DNA of 39,483 nt. Origin: Clostridiales bacterium. Its GTDB lineage: Bacteria; Bacillota; Clostridia; Peptostreptococcales; Anaerovoracaceae. Shown piece after piece: positions 14,443 through 23,370 of this stretch. The notes below the pieces were generated by a model. That model worked only from the letters and a program-made list of their open reading frames with translations. It was not told the DNA's origin and searched no databases. How positions within the stretch are numbered: position 1 is the first letter of the stretch; each line of letters begins with the position of its first letter. Location of the stretch: positions 1-39,483 of the forward strand of contig SVCV01000003.1 in NCBI GenBank assembly GCA_015058185.1, written 5' to 3'. Position numbers and translations under genes: made by a program.

Positions 14443-15018
14443 ATGGCTGTTTCCGATTTGGAAAAGCTTTTGTTAAAGAAAGCCAAGGCCGGCGATGAAG
14501 CCAGCTTTGAGCAGCTTCTGACTGGGGTAAAATCCAAGGCGTACAATATCGCTTTGCGGTATCTTCGGGATCCGGAGGACGCCATGGACGCCCTGCAGGA
14601 GAGCTTTATCAAAGTTTTTCGCTATCTGAGACAATTTAATGAGGAAAGCAGTTTCGATACCTGGGTCTATCGCATCGTGGTCAACTGCTGCAACGATATG
14701 CTGCGTAAAAACAGCAAGCTGCAGACCGTTGACAATTTCGACAGCGAGGAGGATGCGGGTGCTTTTGTGTTGAATCTTCCGGACAGCGGACCGACACCGG
14801 AGGAATCCCTGATACGAAGCGAGCAAATGAAAACGCTCCTGGACTGTCTTGAGAAAATCGGGCCGGAATACAAGGAGGCCATCGTCCTGCGGGATATTCA
14901 GGGCTTCTCGTATCAGGAGATCGGCGAAATGCTGGATTGTTCCATCGGAACGGTCAAATCCAGGATCAATCGGGCCCGGCTGAAATTAAGAGAAAAAATT
15001 CGGGAACAAAGCGGATAG
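14443..15018 (+). CDS. ECF-type RNA polymerase sigma factor
   Basis: This 191-aa protein has sigma region 2 (about residues 22-90: FEQLLTGVKSKAYNIALRYL, DPEDAMDALQESFIKVFRYL, FDTWVYRIVVNCCNDMLRK) and region 4 (about 130-185: LDCLEKIGPEYKEAIVLRDI, GFSYQEIGEMLDCSIGTVKS, RINRARLKLREKI). No region 1 or 3 is present, so it belongs to the extracytoplasmic-function group (SigW-like in general form). The downstream zinc-finger membrane protein is its likely anti-sigma. It is 18 nt after hisIE and may share its transcript. Its regulon cannot be read here. Confidence 0.94.
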   Translation: MAVSDLEKLLLKKAKAGDEASFEQLLTGVKSKAYNIALRYLRDPEDAMDALQESFIKVFRYLRQFNEESSFDTWVYRIVVNCCNDMLRKNSKLQTVDNFDSEEDAGAFVLNLPDSGPTPEESLIRSEQMKTLLDCLEKIGPEYKEAIVLRDIQGFSYQEIGEMLDCSIGTVKSRINRARLKLREKIREQSG

Positions 15019-15112
15019 TTTTTCGTCTAATAGTTGAGAGTTCCTGAAATGGTAAGAAATAGAAGTGTATGTTTAACGATTTTGTGTTGTGTTTTGAGAA
15101 AGGAGGAGACAG

Positions 15113-16222
15113 ATGAACTGCCGTCAGATGGAAGAAAAAATTTCATTATACTGTGAAGGTCTTCTGGAAGGTGACGAGCTTTGGGCTGCGGAAGAGCACC
15201 TTCGTCATTGCGAAGAATGCCGGAAGCTGGCGGAAGAACTGTCTCAGCTTTTAGCCTTAACTGCGGAGATCCCTGAGGTCCCCGTTCCCGAAGAATTTGA
15301 CGCACGCCTCAGCGCTGCTCTGGCTGCAGAAGGTGCCCGGATCCGTGCGGAACAGGCTGCATCCGCCGCTGCACCTAAGAAGAGAAAGCCCTGGAAAGCT
15401 GCCTGTGCAGTGGCTGCCTGCTTCATCATTTGCTTTGCCGTTGTATCTATGGCTCAGGACGGTGGGCTGTCTCTGCCCTCCAATATGGCCATTGGCGGTG
15501 CAGGAAGCCCCGAAGTTTCTGCCGATGCTGCGGCCCCGGAAGCTCCTTCGGCTGCTCCCGAAGCTGCGGAAGATATGTTTGACATGGCGGTCTCGGATTC
15601 TGCTGCGGCTCCCGCAGCTCCTGTCCCTGCTCCCGAGCCGGAAGCTCCTGCCGGGGACGATTTCAAGATCTATAACGAATGCCTGGGTGCCGGTGACGCA
15701 CCGTTCCCCGGTGTGTTCAATGGTCTCAGCACCGTATCCGACAGAGGAAATACCCCGAAAGTGATGGCACAGGCGGATGCCGCCTCCGGCCAGCTGATGG
15801 ATTACATGGTTCAGGCTATGAACGATGGCAATGCTTTGGCCTTCCACTATGCCTTAAATCCCCAGCCGGAAGGTTCTTTGGATGTTCCGGAAGCCTTTGA
15901 GGTCCAGTCCTCCGTAGAATGTCTGAATGATGTTCTCGCGGTTTTGGGCGCCGGTACCGTAGCTTATGAGCGCGTAGGCGGACTTCTCACCGTTGACGGA
16001 ATTTACTACAGGCTTTATACTTTAGAGGAAGATATTGCGGCTCCGGAAGAGGAGACCGACATGAAGAACGGTCTGACTGACGGATCGGAGCGCGTTGAAG
16101 AAAAGCCTGCAAACGAGGTTCAGGTAGTGGTTCGTATGACTGCCCTGGGACTGGATGCGGATTTTGTACCCGTTGATACGGAGGAAGGAACAAATGATGA
16201 CCAAACGACTGGTAATCATTGA
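15113..16222 (+). CDS. Membrane anti-sigma factor with ZAS zinc finger
   Basis: This 369-aa protein has an N-terminal anti-sigma domain with the H-x3-C-x2-C motif H29/C33/C36 (HLRHCEEC). One membrane helix lies near residues 95-113 (KAACAVAACFIICFAVVSMA). A long Ala/Pro/Glu-rich linker (about 130-185) precedes an extracytoplasmic domain without a recognised fold. It should hold the ECF sigma factor at the membrane until an envelope signal releases it. AAGGAGGAGACAG precedes the ATG. Its 3' end overlaps polA by 29 nt in another frame. Confidence 0.88.
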   Translation: MNCRQMEEKISLYCEGLLEGDELWAAEEHLRHCEECRKLAEELSQLLALTAEIPEVPVPEEFDARLSAALAAEGARIRAEQAASAAAPKKRKPWKAACAVAACFIICFAVVSMAQDGGLSLPSNMAIGGAGSPEVSADAAAPEAPSAAPEAAEDMFDMAVSDSAAAPAAPVPAPEPEAPAGDDFKIYNECLGAGDAPFPGVFNGLSTVSDRGNTPKVMAQADAASGQLMDYMVQAMNDGNALAFHYALNPQPEGSLDVPEAFEVQSSVECLNDVLAVLGAGTVAYERVGGLLTVDGIYYRLYTLEEDIAAPEEETDMKNGLTDGSERVEEKPANEVQVVVRMTALGLDADFVPVDTEEGTNDDQTTGNH

Positions 16223-18902
16223 TGGCAATAGTTTAATAAACCGGGCTTACTATGCAATACAGAAGCCTATGATCACAAAAGAAGGGCTGTACACCCATGG
16301 GGTGTACGGCTTTCTTAATATGCTCACAAAGATCCTGGGGGACTACGAACCGGGTTATCTGACCGTAGCCTTTGACCGGAAGGCTCCCACCTTCCGCCAT
16401 CAGGAATATGCGGAATATAAAGCCGGCCGGAAAAAAATGCCCCCGGAACTGGCCATGCAGCTGCCTTTATTGAAGGAAGTGCTGACTGCCATGAAGATCC
16501 CCATTTTGGAGATCGACGGCTATGAAGCAGACGATATTATCGGCACCGTCGCCCGGACGGCGGAGGAAGCCGGTATGGAGCCCTTTATCATTACCGGGGA
16601 TAAGGACGCTTTGCAGTTAGCCACTAAGGTCACATCCATCATCATTACCCGAAAGGGGATCACGGACTTTGACCGGTATGACGAAGATGCTTTTATTGAG
16701 AAATACGGATTTACTCCCACCCAGTTTATCGACTGCAAGGGTCTGATGGGGGACCAATCCGACAATATTCCCGGGATCCCCGGAGTAGGGGAGAAGACTG
16801 CCCAAAAGCTGATCATGGAATACGGCACTGTGGCAAACCTGATCGCCTGCATGGAATCCATTCCCAACCAGAAACTGCGGGAGAAGGTGGAGACCTATGC
16901 CCAACAGGCTCTCATGAGCCGGCGGCTGGCGGAGATCAATACCCATGTTCCTATCGACTTTGAACTGGAAAGCTTTGTTTTGGAGACCCCGGACTACGGA
17001 CAGCTCATCGAGCTGTATAAAAAACTGGAGTTCAACAGCTTCTTGAAACGCCTTCCCAGGGAAGCTTTCGCCTATGATCCCTCCGGCGGAGTGGATTGTA
17101 CCGTGGAAATTCCCGAACTTCCCGAGCCGGATGAGGTCGTTTTGTGTGATTTTGACTGCATTTGCCGTGTTAAGGAAGAACTTAATGCGAATGTTCCTTT
17201 TGTATTTAAAGTTTTTCATAACGGCGACCATAAAGACATTCCGAAACTGCAGGGGGCTGCTTTCCTGACGGAAAAGACCTATTGCTACCTGCCTCAGGGA
17301 CCGGATTTTGTGAATACCCTGAAAGAAATTTTAACTTCCGCAAAGGCACCCATTCTGGGTCACCAGCTGCAGGAAGATATTTATGCACTTTACTGCAACG
17401 GGTTTGAGGACTGGGATCCGGAGATCCTGTTCGATACGGCCATTGCCCAGTATCTGATCGAACCTTCCCGAAGCGAATACAGCTTAAACGGACTGTCCAT
17501 CGCATGGCTCTCCAAAGACTTGCCTAAGCCCGAGGACTTTATGGCCGGCGGGGGACAGCTGGATCTGTTCAGTATGGCGGAAACTCCCCAGGAACCTTCC
17601 TGGCAGGAATACGGCAAGGCATGGTGCCTTTGCGTCCGTCAGCTTTGGCCCATTCTCCAGTCCAGGCTGGAGGGGGAAGATCTGATCCCCATCTTTAAAC
17701 AGGTAGAACTGCCCCTGATCCCCGTATTGTCTTACATGGAAGCTCGGGGCTTCGCTGCGGACCGGGAGGAACTGGTTCGGGCCGGGGAGGCTTTATCTTC
17801 CCGCATTGATGAACTGACGGCAGCCATTTATGAAGCTGCCGGGGACTCTTTTAATATCAACTCTCCCAAGCAGCTTGGTGAGGTCCTCTTTGAGCGCCTT
17901 GGACTTCCCTTTGCGAAAAAGACCAAGACCGGCTATGCCACCGGAGCGGAGATCCTGGAAAAGCTGCGTCCGGAACATCCCATTATCGATCTGATCTTAG
18001 AATACCGGAGCCTGACCAAACTGAAAGGTACCTATATTGACGGTCTTCTTCCTCTGATCCATAAGGATGGACGGATCCATGCCCATTTCCAGCAAACGGT
18101 CACCGCCACCGGCCGGATCAGCTGTACGGAACCCAATCTCCAAAATATCCCCATTCGCCAGGAAAACGGCCGCCTTCTGCGGAAGGCCTTCATTCCCGAA
18201 AGCGAAGACTATGTTTTGGTAGGTGCGGACTATTCCCAGATCGAGCTTCGGGTCCTTGCTCATATGTCGCAGGATCCGGAACTGATCCAGGCATTCAACG
18301 AGGGACAGGACATCCATCGGCTCACCGCTTCCCGGATCTTCAACACGCCCTTTGAGGAGGTCACTTCTCTGCAGAGAAGCAATGCCAAGGCCGTAAACTT
18401 CGGCGTTATCTACGGCATGAGCGGTTTCGGCCTGTCTGCAGGTCTGAATATTACCCGTCGGGATGCTGAAAAATACATTGAGGAATACTTTAAGAAATAT
18501 ACTTCCGTTAAGGACTTTATGGATAAGCAGATCGCAGACTGCAAGGAACATGGTTTCGTGACCACCATCCTGGGCCGCCGCCGCAGGATCCCCGAGATCT
18601 CCGCATCCAACTACATGGTGCGCCAGTCCGGGGAACGCCTTGCCATGAACACCCCCATCCAGGGCAGCGCTGCGGACATTATCAAACTGGCTATGATCCA
18701 TTGCCACAAGGCGCTGCGGGATGCAGGACTTCGGTCCGGCTTGATCCTGCAGGTCCACGACGAACTGATCATTCAGGCTCATAAGGATGAGCTGGAAAAA
18801 GTGAAAATGCTCCTTGTGGAAACCATGGAGCATGCGTTAGAATTAAGTGTAAGTCTTACAGTTGATTTAAATACCGGAAATAACTGGTATGAATTGAAAT
18901 AA
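16194..18902 (+). CDS. polA: DNA polymerase I
   Basis: This protein of about 902 aa starts at ATG 16194 (or 16197), after GGAGGAAGGAAC; an in-frame ATG at 16155 has no ribosome site. The 5' nuclease domain (about 1-290) has IIDGNSLINRAYYA, FDRKAPTFRH, YEADDIIGT, TGDKDALQL and MGDQSDNIPGIPGVGEKTA. The middle 3'-5' exonuclease-like domain lacks the DxE motif (CDFDC stands near its place), so proofreading is probably lost, as in Bacillus Pol I. The polymerase domain has motif A DYSQIELRVLAHMSQD, motif B RSNAKAVNFGVIYGMSGFGL and motif C LQVHDELI. It repairs DNA and replaces Okazaki primers. It is followed 16 nt later by coaE. Confidence 0.97.
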   Translation: MMTKRLVIIDGNSLINRAYYAIQKPMITKEGLYTHGVYGFLNMLTKILGDYEPGYLTVAFDRKAPTFRHQEYAEYKAGRKKMPPELAMQLPLLKEVLTAMKIPILEIDGYEADDIIGTVARTAEEAGMEPFIITGDKDALQLATKVTSIIITRKGITDFDRYDEDAFIEKYGFTPTQFIDCKGLMGDQSDNIPGIPGVGEKTAQKLIMEYGTVANLIACMESIPNQKLREKVETYAQQALMSRRLAEINTHVPIDFELESFVLETPDYGQLIELYKKLEFNSFLKRLPREAFAYDPSGGVDCTVEIPELPEPDEVVLCDFDCICRVKEELNANVPFVFKVFHNGDHKDIPKLQGAAFLTEKTYCYLPQGPDFVNTLKEILTSAKAPILGHQLQEDIYALYCNGFEDWDPEILFDTAIAQYLIEPSRSEYSLNGLSIAWLSKDLPKPEDFMAGGGQLDLFSMAETPQEPSWQEYGKAWCLCVRQLWPILQSRLEGEDLIPIFKQVELPLIPVLSYMEARGFAADREELVRAGEALSSRIDELTAAIYEAAGDSFNINSPKQLGEVLFERLGLPFAKKTKTGYATGAEILEKLRPEHPIIDLILEYRSLTKLKGTYIDGLLPLIHKDGRIHAHFQQTVTATGRISCTEPNLQNIPIRQENGRLLRKAFIPESEDYVLVGADYSQIELRVLAHMSQDPELIQAFNEGQDIHRLTASRIFNTPFEEVTSLQRSNAKAVNFGVIYGMSGFGLSAGLNITRRDAEKYIEEYFKKYTSVKDFMDKQIADCKEHGFVTTILGRRRRIPEISASNYMVRQSGERLAMNTPIQGSAADIIKLAMIHCHKALRDAGLRSGLILQVHDELIIQAHKDELEKVKMLLVETMEHALELSVSLTVDLNTGNNWYELK

Positions 18903-18918
18903 CGGGAACACAAGCAAC

Positions 18919-19518
18919 ATGAAGATCATCGGTCTCACCGGCGGCATCGGTGCCGGAAAATCCACAGTATCTGAATACTTGAAAGAACAGGGACTTCCCA
19001 TCGTGGATGCGGACCGGATCTCCCGGGATCTGACGGCTGACGGCGCACCTTTGCTGGACCTTCTTGCAGAGGCTTTCGGCCCGGAGATCCTTCTTCCCGG
19101 TAAGGTTTTGGACCGAAAGGGATTGGCCCGGATCGCTTTTGCCTCGGAAGAGGGGAAAGAGCTGCTGAACCGGATCACCCACAAAGCCATCAACGAAAAG
19201 ATTTTAGAGGAATTGCATGCATTGGAAGCCTCCGGAACGGAGCTTGCCTTCCTGGATGCTCCTCTTTTATTTGAGGCAGGACTGGATCAATACACCCATC
19301 AGGTTTGGCTGGTGGATGCTTCCGAGGAGGTTCGCCTTGCCCGGGTCATGGCCAGAGACGGCCTGTCTGAGGAAGAGATCCTGGACCGTATGGCCCGCCA
19401 AATGAGCGGGGAAGAAAAGAGGGCCCGCTCCCACCGGATCCTGGACAATTCCGGGGATCTGGATGCTTTGCATGAACAAATACGCCGCCTGTTGGCGGAG
19501 AAGGATATGGAACGATGA
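18919..19518 (+). CDS. coaE: Dephospho-CoA kinase
   Basis: This 199-aa P-loop kinase has the Walker A motif GGIGAGKSTVSEYL (residues 7-20), DADRISRDLTADGAP, ITHKAINEKI, DAPLLFEAGLD and RMARQMSGEEK with the lid arginines. It adds the 3'-phosphate in the last step of coenzyme A synthesis. The polA-coaE order is common in Firmicutes. Its stop overlaps the next start (ATGA). Confidence 0.96.
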   Translation: MKIIGLTGGIGAGKSTVSEYLKEQGLPIVDADRISRDLTADGAPLLDLLAEAFGPEILLPGKVLDRKGLARIAFASEEGKELLNRITHKAINEKILEELHALEASGTELAFLDAPLLFEAGLDQYTHQVWLVDASEEVRLARVMARDGLSEEEILDRMARQMSGEEKRARSHRILDNSGDLDALHEQIRRLLAEKDMER

Positions 19519-21164
19519 AGTTTCGATTGGCAGCCGTTTTTCTGATCTGCATATTATGCCTGACCTGTTTTGCAGGCTGCGGAGAGAATTCGGGATTTTT
19601 CCCCTCGGAGGACGAGCCGGAAGCTCCTTCCGTAAGCTGGGTGGAGTCTTTGGATGTACAGATCCCCATCAACCGGATCCGCACGCTGAATCCCGCCGTA
19701 TCTGCAGATGAGGACACTTATCATATCAATCAACTGATCTATGAGGGCCTTTTCGAACTGGATGAAAAGATGATCCCTCAGCCTTTGCTTGCCGCAAACT
19801 ATGAATACAGCGAAGACGGCCGCTCATTGCACATCGTTCTGAAAGACGGAGTCCTTTGGCATGATGGCGAAATTTTGACTGCGGAGGATGTGAAGTTTTC
19901 TGTAGATGTGTACAAGAAAGCAGGGGAGGTTGGCGTATCGCTCTTTGCCGGTCATGTAGCTTCTATCCGTTCGGTCACCGTGGAAAGCGATACGGAACTG
20001 ACCATTCGTTTTGCTGAAACCGGCGATACTGCCATTGCTAAGCTGACATTCCCTATTCTTCCTTCTCACGCCTATAAGAATGCCGCCGCTGTTTTGGAAC
20101 AGGGCAGTGATTTTATTCCCGTAGGGACCGGGGCGTATAAGGTGGAGAGCTTTGATGCTTTGAAGCAGCTGGTCCTCATAGGTCATGACAGCTATCGGGA
20201 AGGCTTTGCTCCCAATCGCCTGATTTTCCGGGTCCTGCCGGATAAGGATGACGGTGCTGTACTTTTTGATTCCCTTCAGCTGAATATGGCGTTTATGGAT
20301 GGTGTGGATCGGGGGATCCTGCTGGATGGCATGGGTCTTCAAATGATCTCCTATGTGACCAACGAAGCGGAGATCCTGGGCTTCAATCTGAACCGGGAAC
20401 CCTTAAACCGACGGAGTTTCCGCCAGGCTGTTGCTGCTGCCATCGACAAGCAAAAGATCCTGGATACGGCTTATTACGGAAACGGTGTATTCAGCGACAC
20501 CGCTTATTTCCCGGGATATCTGGGAACGGACTCCCAGTCCCGTCTGATCGCCTATGACTTGAAGGAGGCCAAGCGTCTCTTGAAGGAGAGCGGATATTCC
20601 GATCTGGATGGGGATGGCTTTGCCGAAGATGCGGAAGGCAATGTTCCCAAACTGACCATTATTGTGGATGGTGACAATGTTTCCCGTAACCTTTCGGCCC
20701 AAATGATCCAAAACAGCCTTGCGGAATTGGGGATCCCCTCCAATCTGGAAGCTTTAACAAAAGAAGATTACCTTGCCCGTTTGGCTGAGGGCGATTTTGA
20801 TATTTATGTGGGCGGATACCGGATCGATGATGCCGGCGATATGCGTTTCCTCTATCATTCTGCTTATGGAAATCCCGCGGGATACGGAAATGCAGTGTTG
20901 GATACGACTTTGGATAAGCTCATGTCCTCTGTGGACACGGAAGAAAAGACCGAGCTGTTCCTTCAGGCGAAAGACCTTATTGTGGAAGAGCTTCCTTATT
21001 ATTGCCTTTTGTATAAAACCGGAGGTGTGGTTTTGGCGCACTCCTTTATCGGGACCCCGAACCCCTCCTTTAACCATATTTACCAGGGATGTGAAACCTG
21101 GCGTTGCATGTATGAGGTAATAGAAGATGCGAATGCAGATGTCGATGCAGCCGATTTACACTAG
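19515..21164 (+). CDS. Oligopeptide/nickel-type ABC substrate-binding lipoprotein (SBP family 5)
   Basis: This 549-aa lipoprotein has the signal MKFRLAAVFLICILCLTCFAGC with lipidated C22. Family-5 solute-binding features are TLNPAVSADEDTYHINQLIYEGLFELD, LKDGVLWHDGEILTAEDVKFS, IPVGTGAYKVESFD and the C-terminal IDDAGDMRFLYHSAYGNPAGYGN. It should capture peptides or a similar ligand outside the membrane. No permease or ATPase lies next to it, so it is an orphan binding protein; it may serve a transporter elsewhere or act in signalling. It overlaps coaE by 4 nt and the LtaS-like gene by 38 nt, in a run of tightly packed genes. Confidence 0.9.
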   Translation: MKFRLAAVFLICILCLTCFAGCGENSGFFPSEDEPEAPSVSWVESLDVQIPINRIRTLNPAVSADEDTYHINQLIYEGLFELDEKMIPQPLLAANYEYSEDGRSLHIVLKDGVLWHDGEILTAEDVKFSVDVYKKAGEVGVSLFAGHVASIRSVTVESDTELTIRFAETGDTAIAKLTFPILPSHAYKNAAAVLEQGSDFIPVGTGAYKVESFDALKQLVLIGHDSYREGFAPNRLIFRVLPDKDDGAVLFDSLQLNMAFMDGVDRGILLDGMGLQMISYVTNEAEILGFNLNREPLNRRSFRQAVAAAIDKQKILDTAYYGNGVFSDTAYFPGYLGTDSQSRLIAYDLKEAKRLLKESGYSDLDGDGFAEDAEGNVPKLTIIVDGDNVSRNLSAQMIQNSLAELGIPSNLEALTKEDYLARLAEGDFDIYVGGYRIDDAGDMRFLYHSAYGNPAGYGNAVLDTTLDKLMSSVDTEEKTELFLQAKDLIVEELPYYCLLYKTGGVVLAHSFIGTPNPSFNHIYQGCETWRCMYEVIEDANADVDAADLH

Positions 21165-22977
21165 GGATGAACCCCCGACATTGCAGAAAAAGGCTTTGGA
21201 TGCAGTACTGACCTGCGTATGTCTTTTGGCTTTCGGCCTTTTCCTGGGCTTTGTCAGCCTTTATTTCGGAGCGTTCCACTTTTCCGAAACCATGTTCCCC
21301 TCCTATTTTGCGGTGGATAAACTGGTATTTTTAAATGTGGTTCCTGCGGTATATTTGGTATTTTTACTGTACTTTGCTATTGGCCGGATCCGGTGGTGCT
21401 TTGCCATTTCCTTTATCATCATGTTCCTTTTGACATGGGCGAACCACCTGAAGCTTCTGTTCCGCAACGATCCTCTGTTGGTAGGGGACATTCTGCGGTT
21501 CTTTGAGTCTTTGGACATGGCCGGAAACTATGGCTTTGATGCCCGGTGGGAACTGCTTTTGTTCTTTGTGGTGGCCATTGCTGCATTTATTTGGGTCAAG
21601 AAGATCGTAAAGAAAAAGGCCGATATCCGGGTCCGGATCGTGGGCCTGATCGTATGCCTGGTTTTAGGTTATGTATCCTTCCAAAATATTTATTTGGACC
21701 AGAACCTGTATGACAGCCTGAAAAATGAAGAGGAGATCAATACCTGGTCCGCCTCTGAAGTTTATGTTTCCAAGGGATTCCTGTATCCCTTCCTGCACAG
21801 CGTGAGCACCAGCCTGGACCGGCCTCCCGAAGGCTACGATGAAGAGGCTGCGGAAGCTTACCTTGCCCAGTATGACTATGACGATATTCCGGAAAAGGAA
21901 AAGGTCAATGTGATCGCCATTATGATGGAGTCCTATAATGACTTGTCCAAATTTGAGGAACTGGAACTGAATATCGATGTGTATCGTTATCTCCACCGGA
22001 TCCAGGAAGAGTCTTACTGCGGCGAGCTGGTGACCAATATCTTCGCCGGCAATACCATCGATACGGAACGATCTTTCCTTACAGGCCACACGGATCTGAT
22101 CAATTATCGTTCTCCCGTCAATACATATGTTCAGTATTTCAGAGAGCAGGGCTATGTGACCGAGGGCAGCCACCCTTATCACGATTGGTTCTACAACCGC
22201 AAGAACATCAATGAATATATGGGCTTTGACAACTATTACTTCTACGAAAACTATTACAAGGATTTCAGCGAAGAACTCAAAGTTCCGGACGAGATCCTGT
22301 TCCCCCAGATCATCGAGCTTTATGAGGCGAACAAGGAGACCGGAAAGCCTTATTTCAGCTTTAATGTTACCTATCAGAACCACGGTCCCTATCCTTTGGA
22401 TGAACCCACGGAGCTGCCCTATGCGGTAAATGACGGATACACGGATGAGGAATACAATATTCTGAACAACTATCTGATGGGCATCGAGAGCACCACCATC
22501 CAGATCAATGAGCTGATCAACTACTTCCGGGAAGAATCCGAGCCGGTAGTCGTGATCCTGTTCGGTGACCATAATCCCTGGCTGGGCGATAATAACATCG
22601 TTTACGAGGCCATGGGCATGAACCTGGAACTGTCCACTCAGGATGGCTTCTACAATTACTACAATACGCCCTATATCATTTGGGGCAATGACAGCGCCAA
22701 GGCTGCATTAAATAACGATCTCCAGGGCGAAGGCCCCAGCATCGGCCCTTACTTCCTCATGAATCAGTTCTTTGAACTGGTAGGCTGGGAAGGAAATGAA
22801 TTCATGAAGATGGGCAACGATCTTCGGGAAACCATCGACGTGGTCCACTCCACCGGAGCCTTCCGGAGCAGGGGATGGGTGGTGGAAGAACTTTCGCCCC
22901 TTGACTATGAAATTTGGAAACCCTTTGAAGACGCCCAGTATTATTGGCGGACACATTTTGTGAAAGATAGGGGTTGA
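21127..22977 (+). CDS. LTA synthase-family sulfatase-fold membrane enzyme
   Basis: This 616-aa protein starts at the ATG at 21127, which has GAGG 9 nt upstream; in-frame ATGs follow at 21133, 21139 and 21145. Five hydrophobic helices occupy about residues 25-195. The extracellular alkaline-phosphatase-fold domain has AIMMESYND (metal-binding Glu near 268), AGNTIDTERSFLTG with the likely nucleophile T310, GSHPYHDWFYNR and FGDHNPWLGD (D481/H482). LtaS-type enzymes transfer glycerol-phosphate from phosphatidylglycerol to make lipoteichoic acid; other members transfer phosphoethanolamine. Which applies cannot be told. Its stop codon overlaps the tRNA-Leu -35 box. Confidence 0.88.
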   Translation: MRMQMSMQPIYTRDEPPTLQKKALDAVLTCVCLLAFGLFLGFVSLYFGAFHFSETMFPSYFAVDKLVFLNVVPAVYLVFLLYFAIGRIRWCFAISFIIMFLLTWANHLKLLFRNDPLLVGDILRFFESLDMAGNYGFDARWELLLFFVVAIAAFIWVKKIVKKKADIRVRIVGLIVCLVLGYVSFQNIYLDQNLYDSLKNEEEINTWSASEVYVSKGFLYPFLHSVSTSLDRPPEGYDEEAAEAYLAQYDYDDIPEKEKVNVIAIMMESYNDLSKFEELELNIDVYRYLHRIQEESYCGELVTNIFAGNTIDTERSFLTGHTDLINYRSPVNTYVQYFREQGYVTEGSHPYHDWFYNRKNINEYMGFDNYYFYENYYKDFSEELKVPDEILFPQIIELYEANKETGKPYFSFNVTYQNHGPYPLDEPTELPYAVNDGYTDEEYNILNNYLMGIESTTIQINELINYFREESEPVVVILFGDHNPWLGDNNIVYEAMGMNLELSTQDGFYNYYNTPYIIWGNDSAKAALNNDLQGEGPSIGPYFLMNQFFELVGWEGNEFMKMGNDLRETIDVVHSTGAFRSRGWVVEELSPLDYEIWKPFEDAQYYWRTHFVKDRG

Positions 22978-23002
22978 CAAAACATCCTAAATTGAGTACA
23001 CT
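22974..23002 (+). promoter_or_regulatory. Promoter of tRNA-Leu
   Basis: TTGACA (22974-22979), 17-nt spacer, TACACT (22997-23002). The -35 box overlaps the stop codon of the LtaS-like gene. The -10 is 17 nt upstream of the mature tRNA 5' end. Confidence 0.82.
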
Positions 23003-23019
23003 GTTAAAGGTCTCAATAA

Positions 23020-23102
23020 GCGGTCGTGGCGGAATAGGCAGACGCGCACGGTTGAGGGCCGTGTGAGAAATCGTGGGGGTTCGACTCCCTTCGACCGCAC
23101 CA
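23020..23102 (+). tRNA. tRNA-Leu (anticodon GAG)
   Basis: The acceptor stem GCGGTCG / CGACCGC is perfect, with discriminator A and an encoded CCA. The anticodon stem CACGG/CCGTG has loop TTGAGGG, giving anticodon GAG (leucine, CUC/CUU). A class II variable arm and the T-loop TTCGACT are present. It is a single gene with its own promoter and terminator. Confidence 0.95.
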
Positions 23103-23146
23103 TTAAAAAGAGCATCTACATTGTAGATGCTCTTTTTAATTTTTTG
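23103..23146 (+). terminator. Terminator of tRNA-Leu
   Basis: The 17-bp perfect stem TTAAAAAGAGCATCTAC / GTAGATGCTCTTTTTAA with a 3-nt loop is followed by TTTTTT. It begins directly after the encoded CCA. Confidence 0.93.
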
Positions 23147-23152
23147 CAGGGA

Positions 23153-23168
23153 GAAGGGAGTCGAACCC
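23153..23168 (-). repeat. Inverted 16-nt copy of the tRNA-Leu T-arm
   Basis: GAAGGGAGTCGAACCC is the exact reverse complement of 23077-23092, the T-stem/loop of the tRNA. It lies just after the terminator and starts a ~100-bp structured stretch with no gene. Confidence 0.8.
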
Positions 23169-23188
23169 GAAAGGGCGCGAACGTCAAG

Positions 23189-23216
23189 AAAAAGCTTCCG
23201 GCGGAAGCTTTTTTAG
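23189..23216 (+). terminator. Second terminator-like hairpin after tRNA-Leu
   Basis: AAAAAGCTTCC (23189-23199) / GGAAGCTTTTT (23203-23213), 3-nt loop, T6. A smaller hairpin CGGTC/GACCG follows at 23221-23236. No coding sequence is seen between 23103 and 23370. Confidence 0.65.
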
Positions 23217-23290
23217 TGAGCGGTCCGAGGCGACCGAAAGGGGAGCCTCAACTAAATTTTCAGACTTAACAAATTCTTAACAAGTTATCC

Positions 23291-23319
23291 TTGTTATTTC
23301 TGTCAGATTCTGTTATGAT
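23291..23319 (+). promoter_or_regulatory. Promoter of the alanine:cation symporter gene
   Basis: TTGTTA (23291-23296), 17-nt spacer, TATGAT (23314-23319); the leader is about 45 nt and ends in TAAGGAGTTAATT. Confidence 0.7.
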
Positions 23320-23370
23320 AATTTTTGAGCAATTTTATACGTTATTGTGTGTTAGTGTAAGGAGTTAATT

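Noticed and set aside
16155-16193. Upstream in-frame ATG for polA
   Set aside because: It lacks a ribosome site and lies deep in the anti-sigma gene; the ATG at 16194 follows GGAGGAAGG.
23020-23168. tRNA-Leu as an integration (att) site
   Set aside because: The 16-nt copy is inverted rather than direct, and no integrase or element follows.
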